NCBI RefSeq assembly: GCF_039555335.1
Contig: NC_092647.1
Coordinates: forward strand, 18,884,946 to 18,948,945
Length of the DNA: 64,000 nucleotides
Direction of reading: 5' to 3'
Source: Amphiura filiformis
Taxonomy: Eukaryota; Echinodermata; Ophiuroidea; Amphilepidida; Amphiuridae
Of the stretch, positions 62,223-64,000 are shown piece after piece (the first letter of the stretch is position 1; each line of letters opens with the position of its first letter). The notes below the pieces were generated by a model. It was not told the DNA's origin, did no database searches, and saw nothing but the letters and a program-made list of their open reading frames with translations. The position numbers were made by a program, and so were the translations under genes.

Positions 62223-62792
62223 GGAATCGGAAAGCAATGTGTGCATAGTAATTTTTTGGGACCTGACAGCACATCAGATACTAAATTACATTCTGAATAC
62301 AAGGATGTCCTTCTGCTATAAAATAATTTTGATTTTTTGAAATTTGTGATATAATACAAACTCTAATGGCAAATTACTAAAAATTTATATTTTTTATATT
62401 CAACAGTCATCAAAGTTACATGATATGATCTTAAAGTGTTTGTAGCTGGGAGGAAAAGCTGTTCATCAATTGAAAATGTTGACCTTTTGTATTGAAGATA
62501 CTAGTATACATTTCTTCCCAGAAAGACCTAAGTTTGTGAAAAATATATATGTATATCTTCAATTCAAAAGGTCAATTTTTTCAAATGATAGATGCCTTTT
62601 CCTTTAAGCACATATTATTAAATTTATAAAGTTTACTTTGAGGACTGTTAAATGTCAAATTTGCCATAAAATGAGTACTAATTATATCACAAATTTCAAA
62701 AAATCAAAATTATTTGATATCATCAGGACATTCTTTGTATTCAGAATGCAATTTGATGTGTCTATGCAAACATTGCTACCCTATACCTTAAA
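62219..62792. mobile_element. TTAA-flanked palindromic MITE, family 1, diverged copy E
   Basis: Starts at the same TTAA that ends copy D and finishes at TTAA 62789-62792. The family words are recognisable but substituted (CAGCACATCAGATACTAAAT, TTGTATTGAAGATACTAG). It is clearly older than copy D. Confidence 0.8.
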
Positions 62793-63047
62793 TGAATCTG
62801 TAAATCACAAATAATACTGTGCAATAGTTGCTATCTGATCCCATAACTTTCTATTTATTATTACAAATGTAAATGTCATAATAATACAAGTTCAGGTCTC
62901 TTCTAACCAGTGATGCCAAAATCAATATAAACATTCACCACCTGATCATGTCACTATGACGTCATGTGAGTGTGTACAAAAGTACAGGTAAAATTTGATC
63001 TGGAGCTAAACAATCCAATCTTTCTTTTCTACAAATCCTCTGGCCAA

Positions 63048-63362
63048 TAAGCCCAATCGGCATTGGAAGTTTGCAATTCATTGTGGGACAGTTTTTGCAG
63101 TTTTAGGACACTTTGTCCTTTGACCTATCGGGAAAATTGCTGTAATTATTAATAATTTATTTATTATTGTCATAATGTTATCATTAAAAATATTTAAATA
63201 CATGTAATTAATTCATTTAATAATAATGTTTTTTAAGTTTGTTTTTATTCTAGTAACAAGTTTTAAATTATATTTTGTACGCACAAAACCCGAATTTTCC
63301 AGATAGGTCAAAGGGCAAAGTGTCCTAAAAAAACCGGAAGTTACAATAGCGATTTGGCTTAT
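63048..63362. mobile_element. Fold-back element, about 315 bp
   Basis: TTAGGACACTTTGTCCTTTG, ACCTATC at the left faces GATAGGTCAAAGGGCAAAGT, GTCCTAA at the right. Weaker inverted similarity extends outward to CCAATAAGCCCAATCG / CGATTTGGCTTATTAC. Confidence 0.75.
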
Positions 63363-64000
63363 TACTCAACTCTATACACCATTTGAGTGCCATATGACCT
63401 TAGAGGTAACACTGCATGGTAGCGAGTTAGTTCAAAGGATGATCTTAAGGTTTTACCGTTGTAACTAAACCTATCGACCAAATTTTTTTTAATTGACATG
63501 TTTTGTACATTAATATGTGTAGATAATAAATCAGGAAAAAAAACAGGGGGTGCCGGACCTCACTTTTGAGCTACAGCCGTTTTAAAAGAGGTGTACATTT
63601 CCAAAAATCTCTGTACACTTCAATGGCAAAATCAGCAATTTGCCCAAAATATACCACCTTTTATGTTGTATAAAAAATTGTCTAGACAAAATTTTTAAAT
63701 TTTATATATGTTATGAAAAAGAAAAAGCTCTGTAAAATCGCGCAAAAAAAATTGGGGGTACCGGACCTAGTTTTCGCGTAAATTGACCAAAATAGGCCCA
63801 AAATGCATTTTTTCTGCGACACCATGCGTAGTTAATTGCGTACATGGATATTTTGGTGCGTACCAACGCGGTGGTATACAAGCGCGATATGATGCCGGAT
63901 CAGCGTTCGTTTACGCATATGGCCACAAAAAAGGATTGTCTGTTTACGCAGGAAGGTTTTCACTGTAAAAAAAAAAGTTGCCTAAGATACTTCTTAGGCT
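63363..64000. other. No gene recognised at the window end
   Basis: GGGGGTGCCGGACCT (63547) and GGGGGTACCGGACCT (63754) form a short direct repeat. A 61-codon ORF at 63783-63968 is tyrosine- and glycine-rich but matches nothing I know. Confidence 0.4.

Noticed and set aside
63783..63968. 61-codon ORF as a gene fragment
   Set aside because: No recognised motif, no splice sites or context, and it runs off into an A-rich tract near the window end.

Overview
The window is eukaryotic, repeat-rich genomic DNA, most likely from a marine invertebrate deuterostome. An echinoderm or a close relative is my best guess, and I cannot name the species. The grounds are: intron-containing genes with GT-AG junctions; animal extracellular domains (EGF, kringle) and an animal BTB-Kelch protein; several classes of eukaryotic transposon; and an excess of the word TAGGCCTA, which I associate from memory with echinoderm and hemichordate DNA. 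Nothing looks bacterial: there are no operons, ribosome binding sites or CRISPR.

Two protein genes are well supported. On the plus strand (about 34.4-40.6 kb) a small secreted protein is assembled from a signal-peptide exon, three EGF exons and one kringle exon, all with phase-1 boundaries. Decayed EGF pieces lie in its introns. On the minus strand (51.9-53.8 kb) a BTB-BACK-Kelch protein lies in one long intron-free block whose frame is broken twice. A short ORF at 9.2-9.5 kb and a possible exon at 54.1 kb are tentative.

Almost everything else is repeat. Region by region: 1.7-4.6 kb holds a hAT-type MITE and two TTAA-flanked palindromic elements. 5.4-7.7 kb holds a short 50-bp minisatellite and a dead L1/Tx1-like LINE. 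8-15.9 kb is mostly anonymous, with a 27-bp minisatellite, MITEs and an odd cluster of alternately oriented motifs. 16.0-20.6 kb is a composite locus (AT palindrome, linker, about 3.7 kb of 50-bp repeats). 20.6-22.1 kb is a second LINE copy. 22.5-33.7 kb is a dense stack of nested transposons (LINE cut by a MITE, Harbinger-like element, 120-bp tandem repeats, mariner inside another repeat, hAT, polyA retroposon). 34.4-40.6 kb is the EGF-kringle gene. 42.4-47.1 kb is a second copy of the composite locus, ending in telomere-like repeats. 48.9-50.9 kb is a 40/44-bp minisatellite. 51.9-53.8 kb is the BTB-Kelch gene. 54.6-63.4 kb is another LINE fragment and many MITEs, including three more copies of the TTAA palindrome.

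The clearest biological stories are structural. Exact target-site duplications date and order several insertions, and one repeat pair preserves both the empty and the filled mariner site. The same minisatellite occurs at four places in one orientation, with higher-order repeats and a linker carrying a hammerhead-like core. The EGF gene shows exon duplication with exon death. All coordinates and matches were read by eye; family names rest on motif recognition, not on a database search.
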